Below are positions 11,295 through 22,430 of a stretch of DNA of 64,000 nt, piece after piece. The translations under genes were made by a program, and so were the position numbers. The stretch comes from Lyophyllum atratum. Taxonomy: Eukaryota > Basidiomycota > Agaricomycetes > Agaricales > Lyophyllaceae. Under the pieces are notes generated by a model, which saw only the letters and a program-made list of their open reading frames with translations, was not told the DNA's origin and searched no databases. The DNA is taken from assembly GCA_014905825.1 (NCBI GenBank), contig JACGCN010000004.1, positions 868,001-932,000 of the forward strand, given 5' to 3'. Numbering within the stretch: position 1 is the stretch's first letter; the number at the start of each line of letters is the position of its first letter.

Positions 11295-12648
11295 TACCTT
11301 GGCCGGTTTCACTTTCAGTTAAGTTATCAGCCTCTCGGCATTCTTGCAGTTCAATGCCTTGTTGTATACCGAGTACAATATATATCAAATTCAGGTGCGG
11401 GAAGTTCGATTTTGTTATTACGCCAGTAATTACGGAGGGCAGCATGTTTGACCTCCCGTCTATGTTCCGCTGCTCTTCGTTTTTTCGTTTCTTACGAAAA
11501 AACCAGACATACTGTAACTACGCCATCAAGGGCGCTATCAGTCCCAAGGCGGCAGGCACCTTCGCCCACAGCATTTGGTGCGTCTTGTGCACGTCGGAAG
11601 CCACCTCTCGGAAGGACTCGTACATATCTGGAATGGTATCTCTAGAAGTTCTCATGGAATCACATCATGTAGATCGCAGATTCGCGGTGTAGGCGGCCAT
11701 TGCGTCTTGCTTCGTCGCCCAACTGCGGGACATTCTTTGCCGACACACCCGGCGAAGTCTCCTCAGTCTGGGCAAATTTCGACTGTCTTCTCGTTCCTCA
11801 TATTCCTGATGAATGTTTGCGAGCATCGCCTCAGGTTGAAGGCAAGTTGTATAAGAAAGAAGGAAAACCTTCTCACTCACCAATCTTCGAGATGTCACAC
11901 CCGCAGTGATCGTAAGTGGCCTTTTTTGTACACTTCAGGACCTGGAGGGATGCGTAATATTAACATGCACGTCAAGACCGGCCACGGGATCGGTAATCTA
12001 GCCACTGGCCGGTGCCCCGCCTCGCTGCCAACGAGCATTGAGAGGCAATTAGACATTGCGGGGTTCCCCATCCGGCAGTCCCGGCGGGAACGCATCGTAA
12101 GCTTCCACATGTTCCGAGTGGTCTGGTGAACGACTCGGAGGCGTTGACGTTGCCAGGAGACATTGTATGGGAACTTCCGCTGCCGTAGGGGTCGGGAGAG
12201 CGATTGTTTGGGTTCGGTTGGCATGTTGCTCACCCGTTCCATGGAAGATCTTGTCGATTGCGGTGCAAAAAGACGCTCGAATCGGAATTGGTTTCCTGAT
12301 TGGTTCAAGGACGACTACGTCACTTTATCGTTGACAGTGACAAAAATAATCGACCATGAGAAAAGAACGGCGGAAGCTCATATGATATCGCTTTGAACTG
12401 AGTCAGTTTGGACGACCCGACATGTATGCTGCGCCTCCCACACGAGTAGCTCAATAATCGTGGTTCGGAGTTTGTGATTATGAGTGCAAACTAATTCTTT
12501 GAATCCTTTCGCATTGGTGTGGGGCGATAATACAAGTGTCTCCATTAACGTACCAAAAGTATTCTATCTAGTAGATAAGGTTCTCTAAGTGAGTAAGTGA
12601 GGGGGGGGGGGGAAGCGGCGGCAAGCACAACAACAGCGGCAAGTGCAA
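11295..12648. other. Intergenic with one possible small minus-strand ORF and a 12-G run
   Basis: No known family was found. A small coding-like minus-strand ORF at 11518-11655 is listed separately. A run of 12 consecutive G lies at 12601-12612, just beyond the end of the AAA ATPase gene. Confidence 0.4.
11518..11655 (-). CDS. Possible small ORF (45 residues), function unknown
   Basis: On the minus strand ATG at 11655 opens MRTSRDTIPDMYESFREV and ends LWAKVPAALGLIAPLMA. The half-charged, half-hydrophobic composition looks like a small membrane-associated protein. In the same frame upstream lies a second coding-like stretch (MSRSWATKQDAMAAY, ending NLRST), separated by an in-frame TGA at about 11664-11666. 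No GT-AG intron of acceptable size removes that stop. It could be a genuine small gene with an upstream ORF, a pseudogene, or chance. Confidence 0.25.
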   Translation of the reverse strand: MRTSRDTIPDMYESFREVASDVHKTHQMLWAKVPAALGLIAPLMA

Positions 12649-14172
12649 TCAATCTAACCGAGTCTCATCATACTCGGCTGGCGGTAACTGACTCGTCCCG
12701 TCATGCGCAAAGAAATCTTCGAGCGTCAATGGTCGGAGGTCAAAGCCCTGTCATCGCATTCATGAGTTCGCCATCATTGAAATGCAAGGAAAGAGAGTTA
12801 CCTCTATCTGGCCCTTTTCTAGGAGCTCTTCATTCTGTGCAGCACTCCTCATATATTCACGCACGGGAACCATAGCAGCGTTACGGCACATCTCCTTCAG
12901 GTCCGAGCCGGAATGGCCTTCAGACAGCTCTGCGAGGGAGGTCATCGGGAAGTCGGGCGCGAGCTGGGTGTCCTTTAGCATCTGCATGTGAGGGGGAATA
13001 CTCATGAGTATAAGTATTGGTGATTGGAAGTAAAGAAACCACGAACGAGTGAAAGGATCTTCAACCGCTGGTCATAGTTGGGCAGTTGTATCGCGAATCG
13101 CTTGGGCATGCGCCGAAGAATCGCAGCGTCGATGTCGTTTGGTCTATTCGTCGCTCCAAGAACCAGTATGCGGTCTGAAGCGGAAAGCAGGCCATCCCAT
13201 AGACTATACCCACCAAGCCAGATGAATATCGTACACAGAGAGTTGAATAACACCCCTAGACTCACGTCATAAACTCGGCCTTCATCATTCCCGTCACCTC
13301 ATGGTCGCCCTTCGTCCGCTCCCTCAAGAACGAGTCAATCTCGTCGATGAAAATGATACTCGGCTGCGTCTTCCGCGCCAGGCTGAACAGACCCGCCACA
13401 AGTTTGTTCGACTCGCCATACCACTTGTTGGTGAGTACAGACGCAGCAATATTGATGAAGGTCGCGCCGGACTCCTTTGCCAGTGCTTTCGCAAGCATGG
13501 TCTTGCCACACCCCGGGGGGCCGAAGAGGAGCACGCCCTTTGGCGCACCTAGGAGGGAGGAAGAGGAGGTGAAGAGGTTGGGGTATAGAAGGGGATAGAT
13601 GATGGATTCGCGGAGGGAGGAGATGATGGGGTCGAGGCCGCCAATGTCTGGAGTCCGGCGGGGTCAACCTCGTACTTCGGGGAGTGTAGGCATGGGGGAC
13701 GCACCACTAAATCGGATATGTATATCATCTGGATGTATCACTTCGTTCGCAACAGTCCCTGTTGGGAAATAGAGGTTTGAAAGGGATGACAGGAGTAATG
13801 CGGTGGAGCGTACTTTCGTATTCGTCAAGTTTGAGGCCCGAGTGACCTAATCGCTTCAACGCCTCCAGCTGTTTGGCCTTGACATCCTCTTTCTTATCGG
13901 GTGACACGCTATCGAGCACCCACTAGACACGAGAATCTGTTTAACCAGAAGGCCAGGATACGTGTTGTTTCGCTATGCTTACCCGCATGGTATAGTAAAG
14001 CGCTGCCTTGCATGTAAGTTTAGCGTGGCATATGGAAGGCGAATTGAGAACACACTTGAGAGGCGAGAAAGAGGGCAACTAAAGAACAGAAGTTGAGTAT
14101 TCCTAGATCGACAGGCTTTGGCTCGGCAAACTCACCGTCGAGCATGGCTCGTTTCGTGCTGCTTGTCACCAT
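12649..14172 (-). CDS. MSP1: Msp1/ATAD1-type mitochondrial outer-membrane AAA ATPase
   Basis: Msp1 extracts mislocalised tail-anchored proteins from the mitochondrial outer membrane. The model starts at ATG 14172 ([12 protein letters not shown]) and continues through short exons giving a membrane segment, [20 protein letters not shown] linker follows ([20 protein letters not shown]), then [18 protein letters not shown] and [20 protein letters not shown]. The AAA core has Walker [21 protein letters not shown], pore-loop region NKWYGES, Walker [12 protein letters not shown], and sensor/arginine-finger region [20 protein letters not shown]. The C-terminal helices are [20 protein letters not shown]. 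The last exon gives [17 protein letters not shown] and TGA at 12649-12651. Order and spacing match Msp1 rather than other AAA clades because of the N-terminal anchor. Confidence 0.9.
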
Positions 14173-14840
14173 GATGAATCCCGCTTTCCGTCCAATTTAT
14201 GCAGGAAGTTATGACAATGCCTCGTATCCTGGATGTAGTGGAAGCAAAAGTATGGCGGAGACTTGAGCTCCTTGAAAATTGAATATTGAGCAGTTGCGGT
14301 TGTGGTAAAGCTTGGACGCGTCACATACTGGTCACGTCACCTTTTCATGTGAAAAGGTGTAAACTAGATGACTCGAACTAGTACTTCGAGGAAGAGTCAG
14401 GAACGGTGGAGGTGAGCAACATGTCCAACCTTGGTTCACAAATACCTAGCGACTGCGAATAAGGGAGGATAGCGAAAGTATGTAAAGATGAAAGCAAGGT
14501 GTAACAAAGGAATGCAACGACGGAGATGCGACAAAACATGACGACGACGATAGTGCGAGAGATAGAGAGATATAAGCCATAGCGGTATTGAAAGATCACT
14601 TCTAACTATGACTTGGCTACTCGGGCTAAGAACATCCGGATCAAGGTGAAGACTATTGACCACTCCCTTCACGAGGAGCCTGGAGCTGTCCTTGGAGGAT
14701 ATGACCAGAGGCTACCATGATAAGCATGCACTTGACAAAGTAGCAGTAGGTCATTCTATGGGGAAAGGATGGTGTAACAACGCGGTAGTGCTAGCCAGCA
14801 GAATCAGATAGGAGGCTGCTTGGTGCCGATGATGGCATGC
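14173..14840. other. Intergenic upstream of MSP1
   Basis: Short open frames on the minus strand have no recognisable features. The stretch holds the promoter of MSP1 and the 3' end of the small membrane-protein gene. Confidence 0.4.
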
Positions 14841-15376
14841 CTATCGTGAGGTGTGTTTGCCTTTGCCCGACGCAGATGCGAAAGGAGTAGCAACTCTCGC
14901 ATGCGCATCATGCAATAACGGAGGAGGCTGCGGAACCTTCTGCACCATAAGCGTCGTCGATGAACCGGAGCTAATCGTCGGTTGTAGGACTAAGTCATGG
15001 GAGAGACGATCCATGTACGATGGTTTGGGACGTGGTGTTCTCTTAAGGCGGGCTACAGGCTGCCAACGTGGGAGATAACAAAAGGCGGCAACGAGGATAA
15101 TGAAGAGACCTGTGAGGTATTGTAAGATATATTGATTCGATTACGAGGATGATGATGATGCGCACCGAGGGCTACTGGGATGCCTATTTTCGTCCCGCGA
15201 GCCATTGAGCCGTCCTCAGGATGAGGACCCTCGTGTACTGCTGACAACGCTGAAGAGGTATGGGCCAGGCCTTCGACGGAGAGGGATGGAGTTGGTAAGG
15301 CTATCATAGAAGGGATGAAGGCGATGACCACCATGAGGGTGGCAACCTGGGTGATAACAGCGCGGACGAGTGACAT
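14841..15376 (-). CDS. Small single-pass membrane protein with signal peptide, unknown function
   Basis: Two exons (15376-15166 and 15109-14841) joined across a 56-nt GT-AG intron give 159 residues in frame. The N terminus MSLVRAVITQVATLMVVIAF is a signal peptide or anchor. A Ser/Thr/His-rich external segment ends TKIGIPVALG and runs into LFIILVAAFCYLPRW, a transmembrane span whose second half is supplied by exon 2. A basic stop-transfer KRTPRPKPSY and a Ser/Pro-rich cytosolic tail follow. The layout resembles basidiomycete membrane sensors of the wsc/mid2 kind in outline only; no WSC cysteine domain is present. It is divergent from ALG11. I do not recognise a named family. Confidence 0.6.
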
Positions 15377-15842
15377 AGTGGGGTGTCGATGGAGCAGCGT
15401 TGAAGCTATCGGTTTAAATATGTTTTAAGATGAGCTTGGCCAAGCGATTCGACGAGCCGTTCATGATGCATTTCCGGGATCGAGCTTAAGTCACTTTTAC
15501 CTAGATATCGTGTGACAAGGTCAGTGGATAGGACCATGTTAGTGTTTGCAAAAGGCGCAGTCAGCGCTAATCATTGCCGTAAAAAGTGCTTGGCTGCCAG
15601 ATCCAAGCAAGGAATTGAGCGGAAGCAAGCCATAGACAAGTTCCTAATATCGTGGATCCAAGAACAACCAAGTCAGGTCAAGAACAACCAAGTCAAGTCG
15701 ATTATAAGAACGAAGGAAAAAACAAATCGCCGACAAGCACCAGTGGCGTGGTGGGAGGAGGCAAGTATGGTATACTAACGCGGCAATGTTTGAACCATCA
15801 CGGTCACGTCACAGCCACATGTTCTCGCCGCCCACTGACACA
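15377..15842. promoter_or_regulatory. Divergent promoter region with a 20-bp tandem duplication
   Basis: This 466-bp region separates the small membrane-protein gene (minus) from ALG11 (plus). A 20-bp unit, CAAGAACAACCAAGTCAGGT, is repeated head to tail with one mismatch at 15659-15678 and 15679-15698. An in-frame upstream ATG for ALG11 lies at 15786. Confidence 0.45.
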
Positions 15843-17874
15843 ATGGGCGTATCCCTCTTTCTCCTTCTCCTTCTCCCATTCCTCGGGCCCTGGCTGCTGC
15901 TATCTGCATATGGACGTCGGCTACGTTCTACAAATCGTCAGCGCCGATCCCTTGTTCTCGCCAGCCTGGGCCTTCCCGGCAGTGTAACTACGCGGCTGGT
16001 GGGATTCTTCCATCCTTACTGGTCGGTATCCTATCATGTATCTGGAGTTCTATGCCTTCTGATTCTACTCAGATATTTCAAGTAATGCTGGTGGCGGTGG
16101 GGAGCGTGTTCTATGGACCGCAATTGCCGCATTGCAACGCACTGAGCCGGATGTTGTGAGCGTCGTGTACAGTGGGGACACTGATGCTTCTAAAGCAGAG
16201 ATCATTGCGAAAGTGAAGGTAAGCCCCAATTAGACTCTAAATTCCGCCTTACTTACACTGTGACAGGCCCGATTTGACATAGCTTTGGACCCGTCAACCC
16301 TCCACTTTGTCTTCCTGGACTCCCGGCGGATGGTCGAAGATTCGACTTGGCCTCGATTTACTATTCTTGGCCAGAGCCTAGGATCTATGTATCTGGCTTG
16401 GGAAGCTATGACCAAACTTATACCCGATCTTTACATCGGTAAGACAATAAACAACCCCGCCTCGGGATCTCCTGACGTGTCTATTTCTGAAGATACGATG
16501 GGCTATGCATTCACCTTCCACGTGGTGTCATTCTTAGGACGCATCCCCGTTGGTGCATACGTACATTACCCGACAATCAGTACCGATATGCTTGCCCGGG
16601 TAAAGTCACGCAAGGCCTCGCACACGAATACCAACACAGTCTCTTCGTCGGCCGTATTAAGCCAGGGCAAACTCTTGTGCGCAATGTTTACTTCCTTAAA
16701 AAGCCTAGCATATGTTCTCAATGTCCGTTACCAGATATTATCGTATCGTCATGTACTACTACGCGCGCTCCCTCCGCATGGCGCGCTTTCTCATGGCCAA
16801 CTCGTCCTGGACTAAAAATCATGTGGACGAAATACTCCAACATTCCGACCCCCTCCTGGAGGTCCTCCACGCCTTGCCCCCGCTTCTCTTCCTACGCTCT
16901 TATAATGCAGGGCTCTCCGAGGCGCAAATCGTATACCCCCCTTGTGACACGCGTGAAATGGCGAAGTTCGGTCTTGAGGGCCGGGAACGCATTATAATGA
17001 GCATCGCGCAATTTCGGTACATATCCACTTCCGTTTCAATGCCCTACTTCCGTCGATTTATTCCTATTCATTCGGATGTTAGTCCAGAAAAGGACCATGC
17101 AGCCCAGGTACGGAGCTTCGAGCGCCTCCTAAGGTCGGATCCAGAACATGCCGGGGCCAAGAACGGCGCGGCGGGTGTGAAACTGGTATTGCTAGGGGGA
17201 AGCCGAAACGCGGAGGACGCGGCGCGAGTGGAGGGCTTGCGTCAACTGGCAAAGGAGCTTGGGATTGAGGTTCGTTCCGCCTTCTCCGAAACCCTGCGAA
17301 CAGCGCTCATCTGAATTGGCGCGCTTGCGACCGTGTGTTTCTCACAGCATCATGTGGACTTCGTTGTCAACGCCCCGTTCCCCGATATGCTCAGATGGTT
17401 GTCTAGAGCTAGCATAGGTATGAACACGATGGTGGATGAACATTTTGGTATAAATGTGGTGGAATACATGGTTGGCATCCCCATTTGCCTCCTACATGTA
17501 TAGCTCCTTCGTCACTGATGCACCTTCACAAACTAGGCAGCAGGAGTGATCCCGATCGTGCACGCGTCAGGCGGACCGTTGAACGACATTGTCGTACCAT
17601 TTAATGGCGAGCCCACAGGTGCATGATCTCTCACTACGCCGCGCCGAGCCATTTATTGATGTTGATTGCCTGGATATTGCGCTTAGGCTATCATGCAAAG
17701 AATATAGACAGCTTTGCAGAAGCCCTGCATGCCGCGCTCACCCTCGATCCTGCCGACGACTTGGCGATGCGCCGCCGGGCGCGGACGTGGGCTGTCCAGC
17801 GCTTCTCCGAGGAGGAGTTCGAGCGTGGGTGGCAGGCGAGTGGATGGCGCGGCTGGTTATTCCGAGACAAGTAA
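15843..17874 (+). CDS. ALG11: GDP-Man:Man3GlcNAc2-PP-dolichol alpha-1,2-mannosyltransferase (ALG11)
   Basis: ALG11 adds the fourth and fifth mannoses of the lipid-linked oligosaccharide on the cytosolic ER face (GT4 family). Exons 15843-16021, 16083-16218, 16267-16438, 16493-16676, 16735-17016, 17083-17269, 17348-17470, 17537-17618 and 17687-17874 sum to 1,533 nt (510 residues). The N-terminal membrane anchor is [20 protein letters not shown]. Family blocks include [71 protein letters not shown] and YPPCDT. The nucleotide-sugar EX7E motif is EHFGINVVE, followed by [19 protein letters not shown]. An ATG at 15786 is in frame and would add 19 residues; 15843 is preferred because it begins directly at the anchor. 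Confidence 0.93.
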
Positions 17875-20463
17875 GGAGATGAAATGCGACTTCTTACTGC
17901 TTCTCTTGGGTTTCCCCATGCAAGGCGACTGTTCTCGACATCTGATGCACACCTCTTTGCCCCCCCTACATAGCCGGCTGCGTGCAGGTTTCGTTTCAAT
18001 CTCTCTCCTATTTCCGTTTCTTCTCTCCACACGAACACGAAAGTTCCCATGATCGATAACGGATTCATCGACGTCCGTTCTTCTCAATCATTGCTCATCT
18101 TACGTCCTTGATCCGCCTGACGTTTCTGTTCAAGTTTGGGCTGGGTGCCTTATCGGCCACGTTGTGCAGATCCCGTAGGTTGTATTTGACATGAACCCTG
18201 AACTCCGGGGAGAAACGACGCTAGGACGCTCGTGGGGAGTGGACCCCCCGTCAGTAGAAAACATTTTCGCGGACTACCTCCAGCTGGCGCGAATCCGAAC
18301 GCCCCGCGTTTTACGATTATACCCGTTGACATTCACGACGACCCTTCTTGGCTGCCCAATGCCATGGGTAGCACTTCCTACTCTCCCTCTTCTCCATCCG
18401 ACTCGGCCCAGTCTGATGGAAAGCCTCGAACTGTCTGTCGCCTTCTGTTCCTGATGATGTATCAGATGAGCACTGCACGTATTTGAGGCTTGGGAAATAA
18501 CTTTAGAGAGCCTTCTCGTTTAGGCAATACTAGGAGTTACCTGTGGGCATGTTACTTCGTGTACAATCATCGCCCCGCAACTCACTGGTCCGTATACTTT
18601 AGGTTCCTAAAAAAATCTTCAGGCGACGTTTCAGATTACCAAGGGGGAAACCTTTGTTGACGTGCTATGTCATGATTTTATCATGATCGCCGTGGCACCT
18701 GCTAAGTAGCTGTCAAGTCCAGCATCACTGCATAGAGACCTCCAGGAGCCATCCGGTATGTCCGTCTACGTAGATGTCCTTCTTTGACCTATCAAGTGAG
18801 CACGAATCTGCAGACCACAAGGTGTGGCGTATTGTGTGACATAAACTCGCACGTCATGAATGCCCCTTTGTCAAAGCTTTCGCCCAACACACAGAAGGGA
18901 ATGACACCACATCTGAAAATACACCTATCAAGTGGACTTCCCAGACGTCTAAAAGGAGCATTTTATTTACGGTTCACGCCTTGACATTATCTGCCCGACG
19001 TTATCAGCATCCCCTATCGATAACGAAGCTGTGAATCTGGGATGTCGTGAATTCTCAGAACGCCACTATTCGCGCGACGCCGCCCACTCGCATATACATA
19101 CTGGGGTGACTTCGAAAGGTGAATACCTGGTACTCTTGCACGATCGTGAGATGACGAAACTGCGGGCTATGTCTAAGTAGACCCTGCAGTCACCCCAAGA
19201 TCCGTTTGTAATTAACCCGTGAAGCCGCGGCCCATCAGAACCATAGCCTTTACATGTATGAAAAGCACGTTGCGGGAACCATGACATGGAGAACTTGTGA
19301 TCTACTATTGCTACCGAACCCAAGCGTTATCTTGTCTCAACTTACCACTCTTTAGGTTCCCTGACTCCCATGGCATGGTCCTTTTGGAAATCGATAACCG
19401 AAATGTTATCTTTTTCTTTTTTCTTTCTTTTCTTCCGCAGAAATGGGTGGCGTTGATATATGCGGAGGTACTGCAGCGAATCGGTCAGTTTTACAAGCAA
19501 AAAATGGGCTTTCAATAACACTCAAGTAAACTCACTTCAAGGGAAGTAGAAATAACAAAGAAATCAAACATTCACTGGACACGCATCCCACCAGACACCA
19601 ACTCCTCCTGGCTCCTCATCGCCGGTGTTCACGGGCCTTCTCGCGTCCCCAGTTCGAGCTCGCTTCGCACAAATCTCAGATGCATTCTTCGAACGACCCT
19701 TCCTCGGCCGTACAGCCCTGACCGCAGGCACACCGTGAGGGACCGTTTTTATTCATGCATCGCCTTCTCCTCTTTCCTTAGTTACCCGGTGGTCGATCAT
19801 CCATTGTGAGATTGGGAACGGACAAGCGCCTACCTGCCCCTACAAGTCCCGGTTCTCCATCTATTTACTTCCGAGTTGATCTACCTTGCCCCTTCAGTCG
19901 AGGCGGGGCCGGCTACTAGATCCTATCAGGTGAGCAACTTTAGGCAACTTTTCGGTACTGCAGACAGGACAGCACTGGCAGTGCGATAAGGATTCATTGT
20001 CAGCTACGCTGAGTGACGCATGAGCCATGATGAGGCAATATTGCCGAGATCGAGGGTATGCCAACAACACCCGACCCTACACAAGGTCGGATTTCTCTAC
20101 CTAGCTGTCAAAACCGGTCTAGAGGAATATATATATGTTATATACTCCTTGAAGCTGTCACACATTCGTGGGTTATGGATGGGGCAGTGAGTGCAACATA
20201 CCAGCTTCCAAACAAACTAGATGTTAGTCGGAGGTAAAAGCTCCAGCTCTTTGTATCTACAAGTGGCTTTTCATCGGCGCGATCTCGCCACATGGTCATT
20301 TCGATGGATCATTCAGTGAACGTGGTATAGGATCTCGATCATTTTTGTTTGTTTTGGCGTGAGTAGACATCTATCACAGTATGCCATGGATGATTCGAGT
20401 TGAATTTCCTGCTTCAACTACTTGATTGTACATTTACGTTTACCTTGACGTCCACAACTTCCA
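17875..20463. other. Gene-poor region of about 2.6 kb
   Basis: No convincing gene is seen on either strand. A coding-like but unconnected patch lies at 18190-18480. A pyrimidine tract (CTTTTTTCTTTCTTTTCTTC) is near 19410-19437, and a TATATATATGTTATATACTCC stretch is near 20128-20148. There are no terminal repeats or target duplications that would mark it as a transposon. Confidence 0.4.
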
Positions 20464-22082
20464 CTACGGGACGAAGTCCAACTTGGTGACGACTGCATCG
20501 CCCTTTCCTTGAACATCGCTCAAATTCTTGTATCCAATGAGGCCCAGGGTGGTATCCAGATCAGCAAGCGTATGCCGGATTACTTGCTCAACGCCGGCCT
20601 CGCCAGCGACGATCATTCCATACAACCAAGGTCTGCCAACTGTTGACTATGAGCTGACGCCCGAAATTACTGGAATAAGCACTTACGTAGAATTCCTTGG
20701 GCGCCCAGCGCCATAGCCTTGATAATGTCACTGCCGGTGCGGATGCCGGAATCGAAAAGCACGGTAAGTTTTCCAGACTTCTGCGCTTCCTTGATAACGG
20801 TTGATTTCATGATGCTCTCGAGAGCATAGAGGGATGGCATGGCTCCATCGACTTGGCGTCCGCCTTTAACAAAGCGTTAGACTCTCGCCAAGGTCCAACG
20901 AACGTACAAGGCCCTACCATGGTTGGAGACGATGATACCATCTACACCGTGTTTCAACGCCAGCTCTGCGTCCTGTTGGACTTGATTCAGAAAATCCGAA
21001 AATTAAGGAGTCAGGAACGTACCAGCACGCTTTGGATACCCTTGAGAATCAAGGGGCCATCCCAGCTATCTCTCAAGAACTTCAGATCTTCCCAATCGTG
21101 GTAAAGTCCAGAATTGCATTCCTTCAGCCATTCGGAGCCGAAGAAGACTCCTTCCCTTGTCTTTTCGTCACCAGCCACAAACAGCTTATCCTTGGCCATG
21201 GAATCATAAGGGAACTCCGGACGTTCGTGGACGGGCTGGCGGCCATACCTCGCCATGAAGACTGGATCAGAACGTCCCACTTGGATGCCGACGCCATGAC
21301 CGAAGGGGATATACGCTGTCTCGAGATCGTGGGGTCGCCAACCTAGAACCATCGTGTCGAGAGTAACTACGAGGGCTGTGAAACCGTTGGCTTTGGCGCG
21401 ACTCAGGATTGAGAGCGTCACATCGTTCGTGCGTGGCCTGAATACAATGTTAACATCTTCATATGATAGAGAGAGGCATAACGGGAGGACCAGTAGAGTT
21501 GGTACCACCGGTGACTATCGCCGTTGGCTGCAGCCACCTCTTCGATACTGCGGGACGAAGCCGTGCTCATGATGAAGGGAATGTTGAGCTTCTTGGCCGC
21601 CTGAGCAGGTGCAAGTTCAGCATCACCGTGGAAGATGCCTTGTACACCGATTGGCGCGATGAACAACGGGGATGGGTGCGTAACTCCAAAGATCGTGGTC
21701 TTATTCACATATGATTCAAGTGTGTAATGTTGAAGCGATAAATCATACCGCTAGATTTCGCACTGTCGCGTTGACCAGCATGCGAGGGATGAGGGCAAAC
21801 CTATCCAGTGCCTTGCGATTAGCGCGATAAGTGGACTGGGTACCCGCGCTACCACCCGCGTAGAGGTAGGCGCCTGCGCAAAGGCAAAGTCCAGTACTGC
21901 TTCCTGGGAAGGGTGTAGAGGTAGTCACCTGGGTAGTCTTTCAGCTTCTCCTTTGCTTTCTCTTCGATCTCCTCAAAGACCACCGTGCCCAAAGGCTGAG
22001 GTGCTTTCCGGCTTATATAGATGCCCAACATGTATGAAGACCAGTTAGCGGCCCCTAGGGCTTCCTCGTTCGACGTTGCCAT
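20464..22082 (-). CDS. FMN-dependent 2-hydroxyacid oxidase (lactate 2-monooxygenase-like)
   Basis: The protein belongs to the FMN-dependent alpha-hydroxy acid dehydrogenase family, which oxidises L-lactate or related 2-hydroxyacids. It starts at ATG 22082 (MATSNEEALGAANWSSYMLG) and has no cytochrome b5 domain, so it is not a flavocytochrome b2. FMN-barrel blocks appear in order: LFIAPIGVQGIFHGDAE, FIMSTASSRSIEEVA, WYQLYW, ALVVTLDTMVLGWR, PLILKGIQS, then DGIIVSNHG joined across an intron to GRQVDGAMPSLYALE. The SNHGGRQ motif holds the catalytic His. It continues VLFDSGIRTGSDIIKAMALG and RPWLYG and ends TKLDFVP. The insert around AYIPFGHGVGIQVGRSDPVF resembles lactate 2-monooxygenases more than glycolate oxidases. 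Substrate is an inference. Confidence 0.87.
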
Positions 22083-22430
22083 CTTGTGAAGGATAAAGAG
22101 GAGATGAGAGTGATGGGTGATGTGGGCAGAGAGTACTTCTCGGGCTCGCGTATTTCTCCTTACTAAGGAGGTTATGATGAACGTGGATGATTAGAATTTC
22201 CCATGCAGATCTTGATGCTGACGGCGAAGGAATCAAAAATTCAGAACAGACATACATACACAATACAATACCATGAGAGCAGCGTGATCAAGGTCGAACG
22301 ATGGGCCAGCGGCCCGCGGGGACCGTGAGCCGGTACCGCCGGTCCAAACAAAAATAGGAAAGGTCACGTGATAAACTGTCGCCGCATTGACCAAGTTCTC
22401 ATTTCGGTCTCAACCTCGTTGGCTTCGATT
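22083..22430. promoter_or_regulatory. Divergent promoter between the FMN oxidase and the SNIP1-like gene
   Basis: The two start codons (22082 minus, 22431 plus) are 348 bp apart, so promoters must be shared or back to back. I see no strong TATA box. GC-rich palindromic sequence lies near 22300-22345. Confidence 0.4.

Noticed and set aside
11575..12308. Open frames of 184 (plus) and 137 (minus) codons
   Set aside because: They overlap each other on opposite strands, have basic low-information composition and no recognisable motif.
12601..12612. Run of 12 G as a possible G-quadruplex
   Set aside because: A single homopolymer run is not four separated G-tracts; more likely slippage, and prone to sequencing error.
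18191..18486. Two overlapping coding-like frames
   Set aside because: Neither could be extended by splicing on either side, so no gene model can be supported.
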